Assembly: GCA_002338885.1 (NCBI GenBank)
Contig: DDJI01000005.1
Coordinates: forward strand, 7,394-27,758
Reading direction: 5' to 3'
Source of the DNA: Ruminococcus sp. UBA1828
GTDB taxonomy: Bacteria; Bacillota; Clostridia; Oscillospirales; Ruminococcaceae
DNA: 20,365 bases
Numbering within the stretch: the first letter of the stretch is position 1; each line of letters starts with the position of its first letter. This document shows, in pieces, positions 7,775 through 18,196 of the stretch. The notes under the pieces were generated by a model. That model was not told the origin of the DNA and did not search any database. It was given only the letters and a program-made list of their open reading frames with translations. Both the position numbers and the translations under genes were made by a program.

Positions 7775-7810
7775 GCGGCGTTCGACATAGGCACGGGCGC
7801 CGCATTTTTT
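7775..7810 (+). terminator. Intrinsic terminator after the surface-protein gene
   Basis: GCGGCG (7775-7780) pairs with CGCCGC (7798-7803) and is followed by ATTTTTT. The loop is long (17 bases) but the G+C stem and T run are clear. Confidence 0.6.
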
Positions 7811-7875
7811 ATGCCAAAGAAGTTTTTCGGGCCGAAAATATAAATTTTTTAAACCGAAATGATGTAAAACTTTAA

Positions 7876-10956
<3,081 letters not shown>

Positions 10957-10989
10957 TCTTTGCGGCTTAGGCCAATACAGACAAATCAC

Positions 10990-11023
10990 GGCGCTGCCGA
11001 AAACAATTGTGTTCGGCGGCGCC
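10990..11023 (+). terminator. Strong hairpin after lacZ
   Basis: GGCGCTGCCGAA (10990-11001) pairs with TTCGGCGGCGCC (11012-11023) with one G-U pair. No T tract follows, so it is either a weak terminator or a 3' stabilising hairpin. Confidence 0.5.
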
Positions 11024-11078
11024 GCATCACACGCATATTAAGATATGGATATGCACGCGTATCGCACACAAAAAAACA

Positions 11079-11107
11079 TTGACTTTTAATATGCCGAGTG
11101 GTAATAT
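11079..11107 (+). promoter_or_regulatory. Promoter of the tRNA operon
   Basis: TTGACT (11079-11084), 17 bases, then TAATAT (11102-11107), 22 bases before the first tRNA. Near-consensus strength is as expected for a stable RNA operon. Confidence 0.7.
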
Positions 11108-11129
11108 AGGTATGTTGCAAAGATAAAAC

Positions 11130-11215
11130 GCCGCTGTGGTGGAATAGGCAGACACAAGGGACTTAAAATCCCTCGCCCTTAAAGCGTACCGGTTCAAGTC
11201 CGGTCAGCGGCACCA
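11130..11215 (+). tRNA. tRNA-Leu (anticodon UAA)
   Basis: A class II tRNA of 86 bases including encoded CCA. The acceptor stem is GCCGCTG with CAGCGGC; the anticodon stem AGGGA/TCCCT holds loop CTTAAAA with anticodon TAA. It has the long variable arm expected for leucine and the T arm ACCGG-TTCAAGT-CCGGT. It reads UUA codons. Confidence 0.95.
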
Positions 11216-11220
11216 TGTCA

Positions 11221-11237
11221 CGACAAGGCTTTTGTCG
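11221..11237 (+). other. Hairpin in the spacer between the two tRNAs
   Basis: CGACAA (11221-11226) pairs with TTGTCG (11232-11237) across a five-base loop in the 44-base spacer between the tRNAs. It is probably a processing or folding element of the tRNA precursor; nothing else is visible in the spacer except a short AACAGCTGTT palindrome. Confidence 0.35.
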
Positions 11238-11259
11238 GAACAGCTGTTTAAATATTTTT

Positions 11260-11336
11260 GGAGGCATAGCTCAGCTGGTCAGAGCGCACGCTTCACATGC
11301 GTGAGGTCGCGGGTTCGAGCCCCTCTGTCTCCACCA
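11260..11336 (+). tRNA. tRNA-Val (anticodon CAC)
   Basis: 77 bases including encoded CCA. Acceptor stem GGAGGCA with TGTCTCC (one G-U), anticodon stem CACGC/GCGTG, loop TTCACAT with anticodon CAC (reads GUG). The T stem GCGGG/CCCTC contains one C-U mismatch (positions 50/64), which is unusual. The 3' end is a plausible integration site, given the recombinase remnant beyond it. Confidence 0.9.
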
Positions 11337-11341
11337 TTGAG

Positions 11342-11369
11342 TCACAGACACTATATATAGTGTCTGTGA
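11342..11369. terminator. 28-base perfect palindrome after tRNA-Val
   Basis: Two 14-base arms (TCACAGACACTATA and its exact complement) form a perfect dyad five bases after the tRNA 3' end. It is probably the transcription terminator of the tRNA operon, though the following TATCTTTA is a poor T tract. It could also belong to the attachment region of a lost element. Confidence 0.5.
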
Positions 11370-11388
11370 TATCTTTATGTACTATATG

Positions 11389-11450
11389 TAGTAACAACTT
11401 TGCCTGTATTTGTGCTGCTTTGTTGCGGTTTGTTACTACGTTTGTTACTA
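11389..11450. repeat. Three copies of TAGTAACAA between tRNA-Val and the recombinase remnant
   Basis: TAGTAACAA is at 11389-11397 on the plus strand, and its complement TTGTTACTA at 11430-11438 and 11442-11450. The last two are part of an exact 10-base direct repeat (TTTGTTACTA, 11429-11438 and 11441-11450). A TACTA-TATG-TAGTA hairpin (11380-11393) overlaps the first copy. The number, orientation and location resemble recombinase arm-type sites. Confidence 0.45.
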
Positions 11451-11452
11451 AA

Positions 11453-11542
11453 TTACCCGATAAAATTGATAACCGCCTGTTTGTCCTCTTCATAAAAATG
11501 ACCATATGTCTTGGTGACTTGCTCGACAGTTAAGCATCTCTC
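11453..11542 (-). pseudogene. C-terminal remnant of a tyrosine recombinase (integrase)
   Basis: The minus strand has an open frame ending at TAA (11455-11453), whose last ~30 codons read ERCLTVEQVTKTYGHFY then EEDKQAVINFIG. The block VTKTYGHFYEED resembles the end of phage and ICE tyrosine recombinases, where the tyrosine of the TYGH motif (codon at 11506-11504) is the nucleophile. No start codon, ribosome site or upstream catalytic Arg/His box is present: the frame runs into the ygbA promoter region, so the rest of the gene appears deleted. The fragment points toward tRNA-Val, 117 bases away, a usual layout for tRNA-integrated elements. The identification rests on a short match and could be chance. 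Confidence 0.45.
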
Positions 11543-11565
11543 CCCCTTTCCCCGAAACAAAAGTA

Positions 11566-11594
11566 TTGACTTTATTGCATATTGCATTTATAAT
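11566..11594 (+). promoter_or_regulatory. Promoter of the ygbA/ABC/ECF operon
   Basis: TTGACT (11566-11571), 17 bases, and a perfect TATAAT (11589-11594): the strongest promoter in the window by eye. The expected start is near 11601, giving a leader of about 95 bases before the ATG at 11696. Confidence 0.75.
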
Positions 11595-11604
11595 AAGTAA
11601 GCAG

Positions 11605-11664
11605 ATGCTAACCGCACGCCCTGTCGGCGTGTTTTTCTTTGCATGAAGAGTTAGCATATGCTAA
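11605..11664 (+). promoter_or_regulatory. Regulatory leader with three ATGCTAA elements
   Basis: ATGCTAAC (11605-11612) is exactly complementary to GTTAGCAT (11650-11657), and the latter forms a perfect 14-base palindrome, TTAGCATATGCTAA (11651-11664), with a third copy. The first two enclose an intrinsic terminator (11615-11640). As DNA, the palindrome recalls operators of DtxR/MntR-type metal regulators (TTAG...CTAA). As RNA, copies one and three compete for copy two. Confidence 0.5.
11615..11640 (+). terminator. Intrinsic terminator (attenuator) in the operon leader
   Basis: CACGCC (11615-11620), a five-base loop and GGCGTG (11626-11631) are followed directly by TTTTTCTTT. It lies only about 15-40 bases after the predicted start and before the first gene, so it would stop most transcripts unless bypassed. 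Confidence 0.65.
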
Positions 11665-11695
11665 TTTACATTGCACGACAAGGAGGATACCGCCC

Positions 11696-12019
11696 ATGAA
11701 GCGTGAAAAAGAAGCCCAAACAGTGGCGTGCATGATTGAAATCTACTGCCAAGGTCATCACGGAAAGGGCAAACAGCTCTGCCCCGAATGCAAGGAGCTG
11801 CTCGACTACGCAAACTACCGGCTGTCCAAGTGCCCGCACGGGGACAACAAGCCGTTTTGCAGCAACTGCAAAATTCACTGCTACAAGCCTGACATGAAAG
11901 AAAAGATACGTCTTGTCATGCGGTACTCGGGGCCGCGAATGATTTTCCACCATCCCATAATCGCCGTCCGCCATCTGATACAGATGCGGCGGGAGAAAGG
12001 CAGAAATGCAAATGCTTGA
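11696..12019 (+). CDS. ygbA: YgbA-family (nitrous oxide-stimulated promoter family) protein
   Basis: A 107-residue basic, cysteine-rich protein that matches the YgbA_NO family (PF11756). Key residues: C12, C18, C29 and C32 (LCPEC), C46, C55, C58 and C62 (KCPHG, PFCSNCKIHCY), then the family block RLVMRYSGPRMIFHHPI with H85/H86 and R92/H93. The cysteine pattern suggests an iron, Fe-S or zinc site. In enterobacteria ygbA is part of the NO stress response; the molecular role is unclear. The start at 11696 has AAGGAGG (11680-11686) nine bases upstream. It is the first gene of the transporter operon and overlaps the next by 14 bases, so the two are translationally coupled. The link to ABC and ECF transporters suggests a role in metal or cofactor homeostasis (inference). 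Confidence 0.87.
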   Translation: MKREKEAQTVACMIEIYCQGHHGKGKQLCPECKELLDYANYRLSKCPHGDNKPFCSNCKIHCYKPDMKEKIRLVMRYSGPRMIFHHPIIAVRHLIQMRREKGRNANA

Positions 12020-13736
12020 TAAAAAACTGCTCGCCCTCATCAAAGGGCAGAGAAAATATATAGTGTACGTTGTTTTGCTCAGCCTGTCAGGACTTGTTGC
12101 CAACCTGAGCATCACGGCATGCATATGCGTGATAATTCACAAGATTATTTCGGGCGGCATAAGCGGCGCAGCTGATTTGTGGCAGCCCGTGGCTGTGATA
12201 TGCGCGGCAATAGCGGTGCGCTTTTTGCTCACCGTCAAAACCGCCGACCTCAAGACAAAGCTCGGAAACGTCGTAAAAAGTGACCTTCGCCACAAGGCGT
12301 ACGACAAGATTCTCCGCCTCGGCGTCCGCTCCACAGAGGACATGTCTATGGCAGGTCTCACTCAGGTGACCATGGAGGGAATAGAACAGCTCGATTTATA
12401 CTACTCCACATACCTGCCGCAGTTTTTCTACTCAATGATCGCGCCCGTTGCTTTGTTTTTGATATGCGTTTGGCTTGATGTGCCAACTGCGCTTGTGCTT
12501 TTGTGCTGCGTGCCGCTGATACCGGTTTCGATTGTTGCGGTGTCAAAGTACGCAAAAAAGATTTTCGCAAAGTACTGGGGCAAATACACCTCTATGGGCG
12601 ACGGATTTTTGGACAGCGTTCAGGGGCTTAAAGAGCTGAAAATCTTCCGCGCCGACGAGGCGAGAAACATAAAAATGAACGAGCAGGCGGAGGACTTCAG
12701 ACGCATCACCATGAAAGTTCTCGTCATGCAGCTGGCGAGCACCACCATCATGGACCTCGTCGCATACGGCGGAGCGGGATTGGGAGTATGCATGTCCATA
12801 CGCGCCGCACTCAACGGCGCAGATCCTGCCGTGAGCCTGTTTCTGATATTGGTGGCGGTTGAGTTCTTCCTGCCGCTCAGGTCTTTGGGAAGCGCTTTTC
12901 ACGTTGCGATGAACGGCGCATCCGCGGGACAAAAAATTGTCTCACTGCTCGAACAGGAAGAGCCTAAGTGGGGCAAAAAGGAGTCAAAGGAAAGCACGCT
13001 TTCCCTTGAGCATGTCACGTTTTCATATGACGGACAAAGGCAGGTTCTAAGCGACGTATCGATGGAGTTTCCGCCCTGCTCCATGACGGCGATTGTGGGA
13101 GAAAGCGGTGCGGGAAAGTCTACGGTTGTTTCACTGCTATGCGGTGGACGCCGTCCGAACGCCGGCAAAGTCTTATTGGGCAGCACCTCGATTGACGAGC
13201 TGAAACGCGAGAGCTTTTATAAAAGGCTTGCAGTTGTAAGCTACAACACATACATATTTAACGACACGGTGAGGGCAAACTTTCAGCTTGCATCCCCCGA
13301 CGTCTCTGAGAAAACCATATGGGACGCCCTGGCTCAGGTGCGGCTTGACGATTTTATACGCGACTCGGGCGGACTTGACAAGGTGATAAGCGAGGACGGA
13401 GCGAATATCTCAGGAGGTCAGAAGCAAAGACTTGCCCTTGCAATAGCGCTTGCGGCGGACAAGGACATATACCTGTTTGACGAGGCGACAAGCAACATAG
13501 ATGTGGACAGCGAAAGCGTCATTATGGACACCGTTCACAAGCTTGCCGAAAGCAAGACCGTCATTGTGATATCTCACCGCCTTGCAAACGTCAAAAAAGC
13601 CGACAAAATATACGTGCTTGCGGACGGCCGCGTCGCTGAAAGCGGCACACATCAGGAGCTTCTTGAAAACGGCGGCATGTACTCGCAGATGTATCTGACT
13701 CAAAAGTCGTTAGAGGAGGTGGACATCAATGAATAA
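12006..13736 (+). CDS. ABC half-transporter, CydD-like (membrane domain plus ATPase)
   Basis: A 576-residue exporter-fold half-transporter: six membrane helices in roughly the first 310 residues, then a nucleotide-binding domain. Walker A is GESGAGKST (365-373), the ABC signature ISGGQKQR (468-475), Walker B IYLFDEATSNID, and the switch histidine is in VISHRL. The membrane part (YYSTYLPQFFYSMIAPVAL, MGDGFLDSVQGLKELKIF) follows the CydD pattern rather than a generic multidrug pump. It should pair with the next gene product. CydDC-type proteins have been assigned thiol/cystine and heme-related functions, while other exporter-fold heterodimers (IrtAB, YbtPQ) import siderophores, so direction and substrate stay open. 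ATG 12006 lies five bases after GAGAAAGG. It overlaps ygbA by 14 bases and the next gene by eight. Confidence 0.9.
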   Translation: MQMLDKKLLALIKGQRKYIVYVVLLSLSGLVANLSITACICVIIHKIISGGISGAADLWQPVAVICAAIAVRFLLTVKTADLKTKLGNVVKSDLRHKAYDKILRLGVRSTEDMSMAGLTQVTMEGIEQLDLYYSTYLPQFFYSMIAPVALFLICVWLDVPTALVLLCCVPLIPVSIVAVSKYAKKIFAKYWGKYTSMGDGFLDSVQGLKELKIFRADEARNIKMNEQAEDFRRITMKVLVMQLASTTIMDLVAYGGAGLGVCMSIRAALNGADPAVSLFLILVAVEFFLPLRSLGSAFHVAMNGASAGQKIVSLLEQEEPKWGKKESKESTLSLEHVTFSYDGQRQVLSDVSMEFPPCSMTAIVGESGAGKSTVVSLLCGGRRPNAGKVLLGSTSIDELKRESFYKRLAVVSYNTYIFNDTVRANFQLASPDVSEKTIWDALAQVRLDDFIRDSGGLDKVISEDGANISGGQKQRLALAIALAADKDIYLFDEATSNIDVDSESVIMDTVHKLAESKTVIVISHRLANVKKADKIYVLADGRVAESGTHQELLENGGMYSQMYLTQKSLEEVDINE

Positions 13737-15417
13737 GAAAAGGACGCGTGACCGCAGGCCCGGAGCGATCATTATGGCAAGGCTCATAACGCTTGTCGGA
13801 AGCATGGCGTGGGTGATTGTCCTTGCGATTGCGGGCGGAGTGCTTGGTTTTTTGTCCGCCATGGGCGTAACGGTATTCGGCGCTGTGGGCATAGCGAAGC
13901 TTTTAGGTGAGCCGATAGCCCTCAGCTACACGCAAATCATGGTGTTTGCCCTGCTATGCGGAGTGTTGAGAGGAGTGCTCAGGCTTTGGGAGCAGTACAG
14001 CAACCACTACATAGCTTTTAAGCTTTTGGCGGTCATCCGTGACAAAATATTCAAAGCGCTCAGAGTTCTCTGCCCCGCAAAGCTTGAAACAAAGCAGAAG
14101 GGCGCAATAATAGCAATGCTCACCGCAGACATCGAGACGCTGGAGGTGTTTTATGCGCACACCGTCTCCCCTATCTGCATAGCGGTGCTTGTATGTGCGG
14201 CCGTGCTTTTGTTTGTTTGGCTGTATGTCAGCGCATACCTTGCCATAGCGGCGCTTGCGGGATATGTCGTAATAGGCATACTGCTCCCCGTAATCAGCTC
14301 AAAAAAGCTAAGACCGTACGGTGTGGCGTACAGAAAAGAGTTTTCATCCTTTAACGGATACTTTCTCGACAGCGTCAAGGGCGTAAAGGACATCGTCCTG
14401 AACAACGCAGGCGCAGCACGTGCGGCTGAAGTAGACCGCAGGTCGGAAGAGCTGAAGGGTCAGACCACGCTTTCCCGCCACGCATCTGCGCTGTCGTCCG
14501 GAGTGACGGAGCTTTGTGTGTCGCTGTGCATACTTTTGACGCTGGTTGCGGGAATCGTGCTATATATGACGCATGACCTTACGATAGGCAGGATGATAAT
14601 CGGCATCGTCACTGTTTTCGGCTCCTTCGGTCCTGTCATAGCAATTTCGGCTCTGCCCTCAAACCTCACGCAGACGTTTGCAAGCGGTGACAGAATATTA
14701 AACCTCCTTGAGGAAAAGCCCGCCGTAATGCCGGTGACAAACGGCAGCAACTTCGAGTTTAAGAGCTTAGAGGTCAAAAACCTCTCCTTCTCTTATGACA
14801 GTCAGCCCGTGCTGAAGGACGTTTCCTTCAACGCCGGAATAGGCGAAATAGTGGGGCTTGTCGGGCCGTCCGGCTGCGGAAAATCGACGCTTTTAAAGCT
14901 GCTGCTGCGCTTTTGGAAAAAGGGCAGCGGACAAATACTCTACAACGGAATTGACATCGACCGCATCAACACCGACAGCCTGCTTGAAAACGTGACCATG
15001 GTGAGCCAGAGCACATATTTGTTCGACGAAACCATCGAAGAAAACCTGCGCATGGCAAAGCCGGATGCGACCATGCAGGAGCTTGAGCAGGCATGCCGTC
15101 AGGCGTCTATACACGATTTTATAATGAGCCTGCCGCAGGGGTATCAGACACGGGTTGGCGCTTTGGGAGACAATCTTTCCGCCGGAGAAAAGCAGCGTTT
15201 AGGGCTTGCAAGGGCTTTCCTGCACGACAGTCCGGTCATACTTTTAGATGAGCCGACGAGCAACGTAGACAGCATCAACGAGGGCATAATCCTTCAGGCG
15301 ATTGCGAGAAGAAAAAAGAACAAATGCATCATACTTGTGTCGCACAGAGCATCAACCATGGCCATTGCCGACAGGGTTTACTCTATCAGCGGCGGCAGAA
15401 TGAAGCAAGAGAGGTAG
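13729..15417 (+). CDS. ABC half-transporter, CydC-like (membrane domain plus ATPase)
   Basis: A 562-residue partner of the preceding protein, with an N-terminal basic leader, six membrane helices and a C-terminal ATPase. Walker A GPSGCGKST (379-387), signature LSAGEKQR (483-490, with A in place of the usual first G), Walker B VILLDEPTSNVD, and LVSHRAS. The segment ALRVLCPAKLETKQKGAIIAMLTADIETLEVFYAHTVSP parallels CydC subunits (HDVD-type coupling helix followed by a membrane helix). Both ATPase sites look intact, as the Walker B glutamate is present in both halves. The start at 13729 has GAGGAGGTG upstream and overlaps the first half-transporter by eight bases, which supports equal production and a heterodimer. 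Confidence 0.9.
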   Translation: MNKKRTRDRRPGAIIMARLITLVGSMAWVIVLAIAGGVLGFLSAMGVTVFGAVGIAKLLGEPIALSYTQIMVFALLCGVLRGVLRLWEQYSNHYIAFKLLAVIRDKIFKALRVLCPAKLETKQKGAIIAMLTADIETLEVFYAHTVSPICIAVLVCAAVLLFVWLYVSAYLAIAALAGYVVIGILLPVISSKKLRPYGVAYRKEFSSFNGYFLDSVKGVKDIVLNNAGAARAAEVDRRSEELKGQTTLSRHASALSSGVTELCVSLCILLTLVAGIVLYMTHDLTIGRMIIGIVTVFGSFGPVIAISALPSNLTQTFASGDRILNLLEEKPAVMPVTNGSNFEFKSLEVKNLSFSYDSQPVLKDVSFNAGIGEIVGLVGPSGCGKSTLLKLLLRFWKKGSGQILYNGIDIDRINTDSLLENVTMVSQSTYLFDETIEENLRMAKPDATMQELEQACRQASIHDFIMSLPQGYQTRVGALGDNLSAGEKQRLGLARAFLHDSPVILLDEPTSNVDSINEGIILQAIARRKKNKCIILVSHRASTMAIADRVYSISGGRMKQER

Positions 15418-15422
15418 TATAA

Positions 15423-15983
15423 ATGAAGCAAGCTGTATTTCAAAAGTTCACCGTCAAGGACATAGTGTTCCTTGCGATTTTGTCCGCCGTAGCGACATGC
15501 ACCGCCGCCGTAATGGCTGTGGTGTCCCAAATCCACATATTCGGATTGGCTCAGCTCGTAACCGCACTTCAGTTTTCACTCTTCCCCGCCGTGGCGCTTA
15601 TGAAGGTGCGCAAGGTCGGCTCGATACTCTTCTTTGCGGTGTTTACGGGCATTGTGGAGCTGTTTATGGCTCCCGTCATGTTCTTTTCAAGCCTGCTGAC
15701 CGGCATCTTAATAGAGGCTATGGCGGTGCTGATTTTCAAGGGATATCAGAGCGACCGCGCGGTATTTTTCGCGTCCTGGCTTTTCATACCTCTGACGCTC
15801 CCCTTTAACTTCATCTACTACATATGCTTTGCCTCGGATATGTTTGACCAGTTTTTCGGTCAGGGACTTCAGATAGCGGCGGTGCTTTGCGTGCTTGCTG
15901 CCGTGGCGGTCAGCGCGCTGGGCGCGTTCTTGGGAATAAAGATCTCAAATGAGCTTAAAAAAGCGGGGGTTTTGAAAAAATGA
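15423..15983 (+). CDS. ECF transporter S component (substrate-binding membrane protein)
   Basis: A 186-residue, very hydrophobic protein with about six predicted membrane helices and short loops: the size and shape of ECF S components. It starts FTVKDIVFLAILSAV and carries AVVSQIHIFGLAQLVTALQF, an amphipathic region like those of S components near the substrate pocket. Helix 1 has a small-residue face (AILSAVATCTAA), as used for docking on EcfT. The specificity class is not recognised; it is not obviously a biotin, thiamin, riboflavin or folate S component. It begins five bases after the CydC-like stop (GAGAGG upstream) and overlaps the EcfT gene by four bases, so it belongs to the same operon and is probably a dedicated S component. 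Confidence 0.8.
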   Translation: MKQAVFQKFTVKDIVFLAILSAVATCTAAVMAVVSQIHIFGLAQLVTALQFSLFPAVALMKVRKVGSILFFAVFTGIVELFMAPVMFFSSLLTGILIEAMAVLIFKGYQSDRAVFFASWLFIPLTLPFNFIYYICFASDMFDQFFGQGLQIAAVLCVLAAVAVSALGAFLGIKISNELKKAGVLKK

Positions 15984-16702
15984 CCGATCGCTTTCACGTC
16001 GCGTACCCTTTGTACCCGATAGTGAGCATACTCACCGCACTGCTCACCATAATAGGTGCGCTCGCCCTGGCAAGAAGTGTGTGGGGAAGCATATTTGTCG
16101 GATGCGCATTTATCCTTTTGTGTCTGTTCGGCTATGCCTCCACATGCATTAAAGCGCTGCCCGTGATAGTTATATACCTTGCCGTATTCAGCGTGATTTT
16201 TTACCTTGCAAGCGGCGGCAACACGGTTTTCACATGGCAGATGGCTAACAGGCTCGCAGGAGTCGGCGTTGCGGTTCTGCCGGGACTGTCTATGCCTCCG
16301 GTGCAGCTCACGCGCTGCCTTACATCTTTGGGCTGCCCGAGGCTTGTGACGCTGGGCATGCTCATAACCACAGGCTTTGTGCCTGTTCTTTCGGGCGAGA
16401 TACATCAGGTTCGCTCTGCAATGCGCACTCGCGGAGTAACATCGATTTTAAACCCTACGGCATTTTACCGCGCGTTTTTGATCCCGCTTCTTGTCCGGCT
16501 TGTGAACATATCCGACACGCTTGCTCTGTCGGTCGAGACAAGAGGATTTATAAGCGACACCGGCGAGTACACCGTGTACCATCCGATACGCATTAAGCCA
16601 AGGGACGTATGCTTTGCCGCGCTGTTTTTGGCGATATTTATACTTGGGCTTGCTGCGCCCGCTTTCGGGATGTCTATGTCCATTGAGGAGGTGCTTGCAT
16701 GA
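15980..16702 (+). CDS. ecfT: ECF transporter transmembrane coupling protein EcfT (CbiQ family)
   Basis: A 240-residue integral membrane protein with N-terminal helices, a cytoplasmic coupling region and a final helix (VCFAALFLAIFILGLAAPAF). The two Ala-Arg-Gly-type coupling motifs of EcfT proteins appear as AMRTRG (about residues 151-156) and SVETRG (about 185-190). These helices bind grooves in the two ATPases and pass on the power stroke that topples the S component. ATG overlaps the preceding stop by four bases; the ribosome site is weak (GGGGG), so translation probably depends on coupling. The next gene also overlaps by four bases. Confidence 0.88.
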   Translation: MTDRFHVAYPLYPIVSILTALLTIIGALALARSVWGSIFVGCAFILLCLFGYASTCIKALPVIVIYLAVFSVIFYLASGGNTVFTWQMANRLAGVGVAVLPGLSMPPVQLTRCLTSLGCPRLVTLGMLITTGFVPVLSGEIHQVRSAMRTRGVTSILNPTAFYRAFLIPLLVRLVNISDTLALSVETRGFISDTGEYTVYHPIRIKPRDVCFAALFLAIFILGLAAPAFGMSMSIEEVLA

Positions 16703-18132
16703 GCCATGCGGTAGAAGTTTGCCTGCGCTCCTTTACATACGACGGGAGCGATCAGCCTGTGCTCAAGGACACCGACTTTTACTTTGACTACGGTCAGGTC
16801 ACGCTTTTGTCCGGTCTGTCCGGATGCGGAAAATCGACTTTGCTTTCTCTTATCAACGGCGTTATACCGCGCATGACGAGCGGCACGCTCGACGGAAAGG
16901 TGCTTGTAGACGGCGAGGACGTCGCAGGGCACTCCATGAGCCGGATTTCACGCAAAGTCGGATGCGTGCTTCAAAACGCGGAGTCTCAAATTATACACCA
17001 AAGCGCAGAGGATGAAATAGCGTTCGGCTGCGAAAACTTCGGCATAGACCCAAAGGAAATCGACCGCCGCATAGATGAGAGCTGCGCAAAGCTCAAATTA
17101 AAAAGGGGCATGGCAACCCGCACGCTGTCGGGAGGACAAAAGCAGAGGCTTGTCACAGCCTCCACGCTCGCCATGGGTGCAAACATCTTAATATTTGACG
17201 AGCCGCTTGCAAACCTCGACCAGCAGGGAGCTCAGGATCTCCTTATGCTGCTGAAAGACCTTGCAAAGCGGGGCAAGGCGATACTTTTGGTTGAGCACCG
17301 CCTTGACGTTGTGCTGCCGCATGTGGATGCCGTATGGGAGCTGCGGGACGGCACGGCGCGTTTGATCGAGGACAAGAACGCATACTTAGGAAGTCAGGTC
17401 AGCGTCATAAAGGATAAAAAAGACGACTGCCTGGCTGCCGGCGCATCGATCATCAAAGCGACGCATATTACAAAGCAATTTAAGGACAACAGCGTGCTCA
17501 AAGACATTTCTTTTGAGCTTCACAGCGGCGAAAGGCTGCTGCTGCTCGGCGAAAACGGCTGCGGAAAATCGACGCTTCTTTCGATACTTGCACGGCTTAT
17601 CAAGCCGACAGACGGCAAAATCGAGCAGTTTTTAGAGCCGCGCTGCGGCAAACGTGCAAACAAGCTGTGGTTTAAGACTGTCGGGGTGGTGTATCAAAAC
17701 CCAAACTATCAGCTTTTCATGTCGTCGGTGGCGGACGAGCTTTGTTTTGCGGCTGACGACAAGGATTATGCTATGTATCTGGCGGAGCGTTTCGGGCTTG
17801 CGCCGCTGCTTGAGAGGCATCCGCATTCTTTGTCCGAGGGTCAAAAGCGGCGGGTCACAATTGCGGCGATATTGGCTCAAAAGCCGAAACTGCTCTTGCT
17901 TGACGAGCCTACCGTTGGGCAGGATTATGCCGGCTTGCAGGAGCTGACTGCCGTTTTAAACGAAGTACACAGGGAGCAGAAAAACACGATGGTGAGCATA
18001 ACGCACGACTTCCGCTGTGCATCAGCCCTATGCGACAGGGCGCTGTGGATAGAAGGCGGGCGCATCCTCAAAGAGGGCGGAAAGAGCCTCGCAGACGAAT
18101 TTTTTAAAAGAAGTCAGCTTGCATCACGGTGA
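16699..18132 (+). CDS. Fused double ATPase of the ECF transporter (EcfA-EcfA')
   Basis: A 477-residue protein with two complete ABC ATPase domains in tandem. Domain 1 (about 1-225): Walker A GLSGCGKST (39-47), Q-loop LQNAESQIIHQ, signature LSGGQKQR (143-150), Walker B ILIFDEPLANLD, EHRLD. Domain 2 (about 250-470): GENGCGKST (284-292), YQNPNYQLFM, signature LSEGQKRR (378-385), LLLLDEPTVGQD, THDFR. The QNxxxQ form of the Q-loop is typical of ECF ATPases. The fusion replaces the usual separate EcfA1/EcfA2. Domain 1 has ENFGIDPKEIDRRI, as in EcfA. Start ATG follows GAGGAGGTG. It is the last gene of the rightward operon, before the dyad terminator. Confidence 0.92.
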   Translation: MSHAVEVCLRSFTYDGSDQPVLKDTDFYFDYGQVTLLSGLSGCGKSTLLSLINGVIPRMTSGTLDGKVLVDGEDVAGHSMSRISRKVGCVLQNAESQIIHQSAEDEIAFGCENFGIDPKEIDRRIDESCAKLKLKRGMATRTLSGGQKQRLVTASTLAMGANILIFDEPLANLDQQGAQDLLMLLKDLAKRGKAILLVEHRLDVVLPHVDAVWELRDGTARLIEDKNAYLGSQVSVIKDKKDDCLAAGASIIKATHITKQFKDNSVLKDISFELHSGERLLLLGENGCGKSTLLSILARLIKPTDGKIEQFLEPRCGKRANKLWFKTVGVVYQNPNYQLFMSSVADELCFAADDKDYAMYLAERFGLAPLLERHPHSLSEGQKRRVTIAAILAQKPKLLLLDEPTVGQDYAGLQELTAVLNEVHREQKNTMVSITHDFRCASALCDRALWIEGGRILKEGGKSLADEFFKRSQLASR

Positions 18133-18196
18133 GACGACCGAAAAATCGTCGGAAAATAACACGACAGCACCTTTTGAGCATACAAGTTACACTACG

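Noticed and set aside
11293..11505. Minus-strand 70-residue open frame ending in GLEPATSRM, antisense to tRNA-Val
   Set aside because: Its C-terminus is simply the complement of the tRNA, a common false prediction. The recombinase-like reading is in a different frame.
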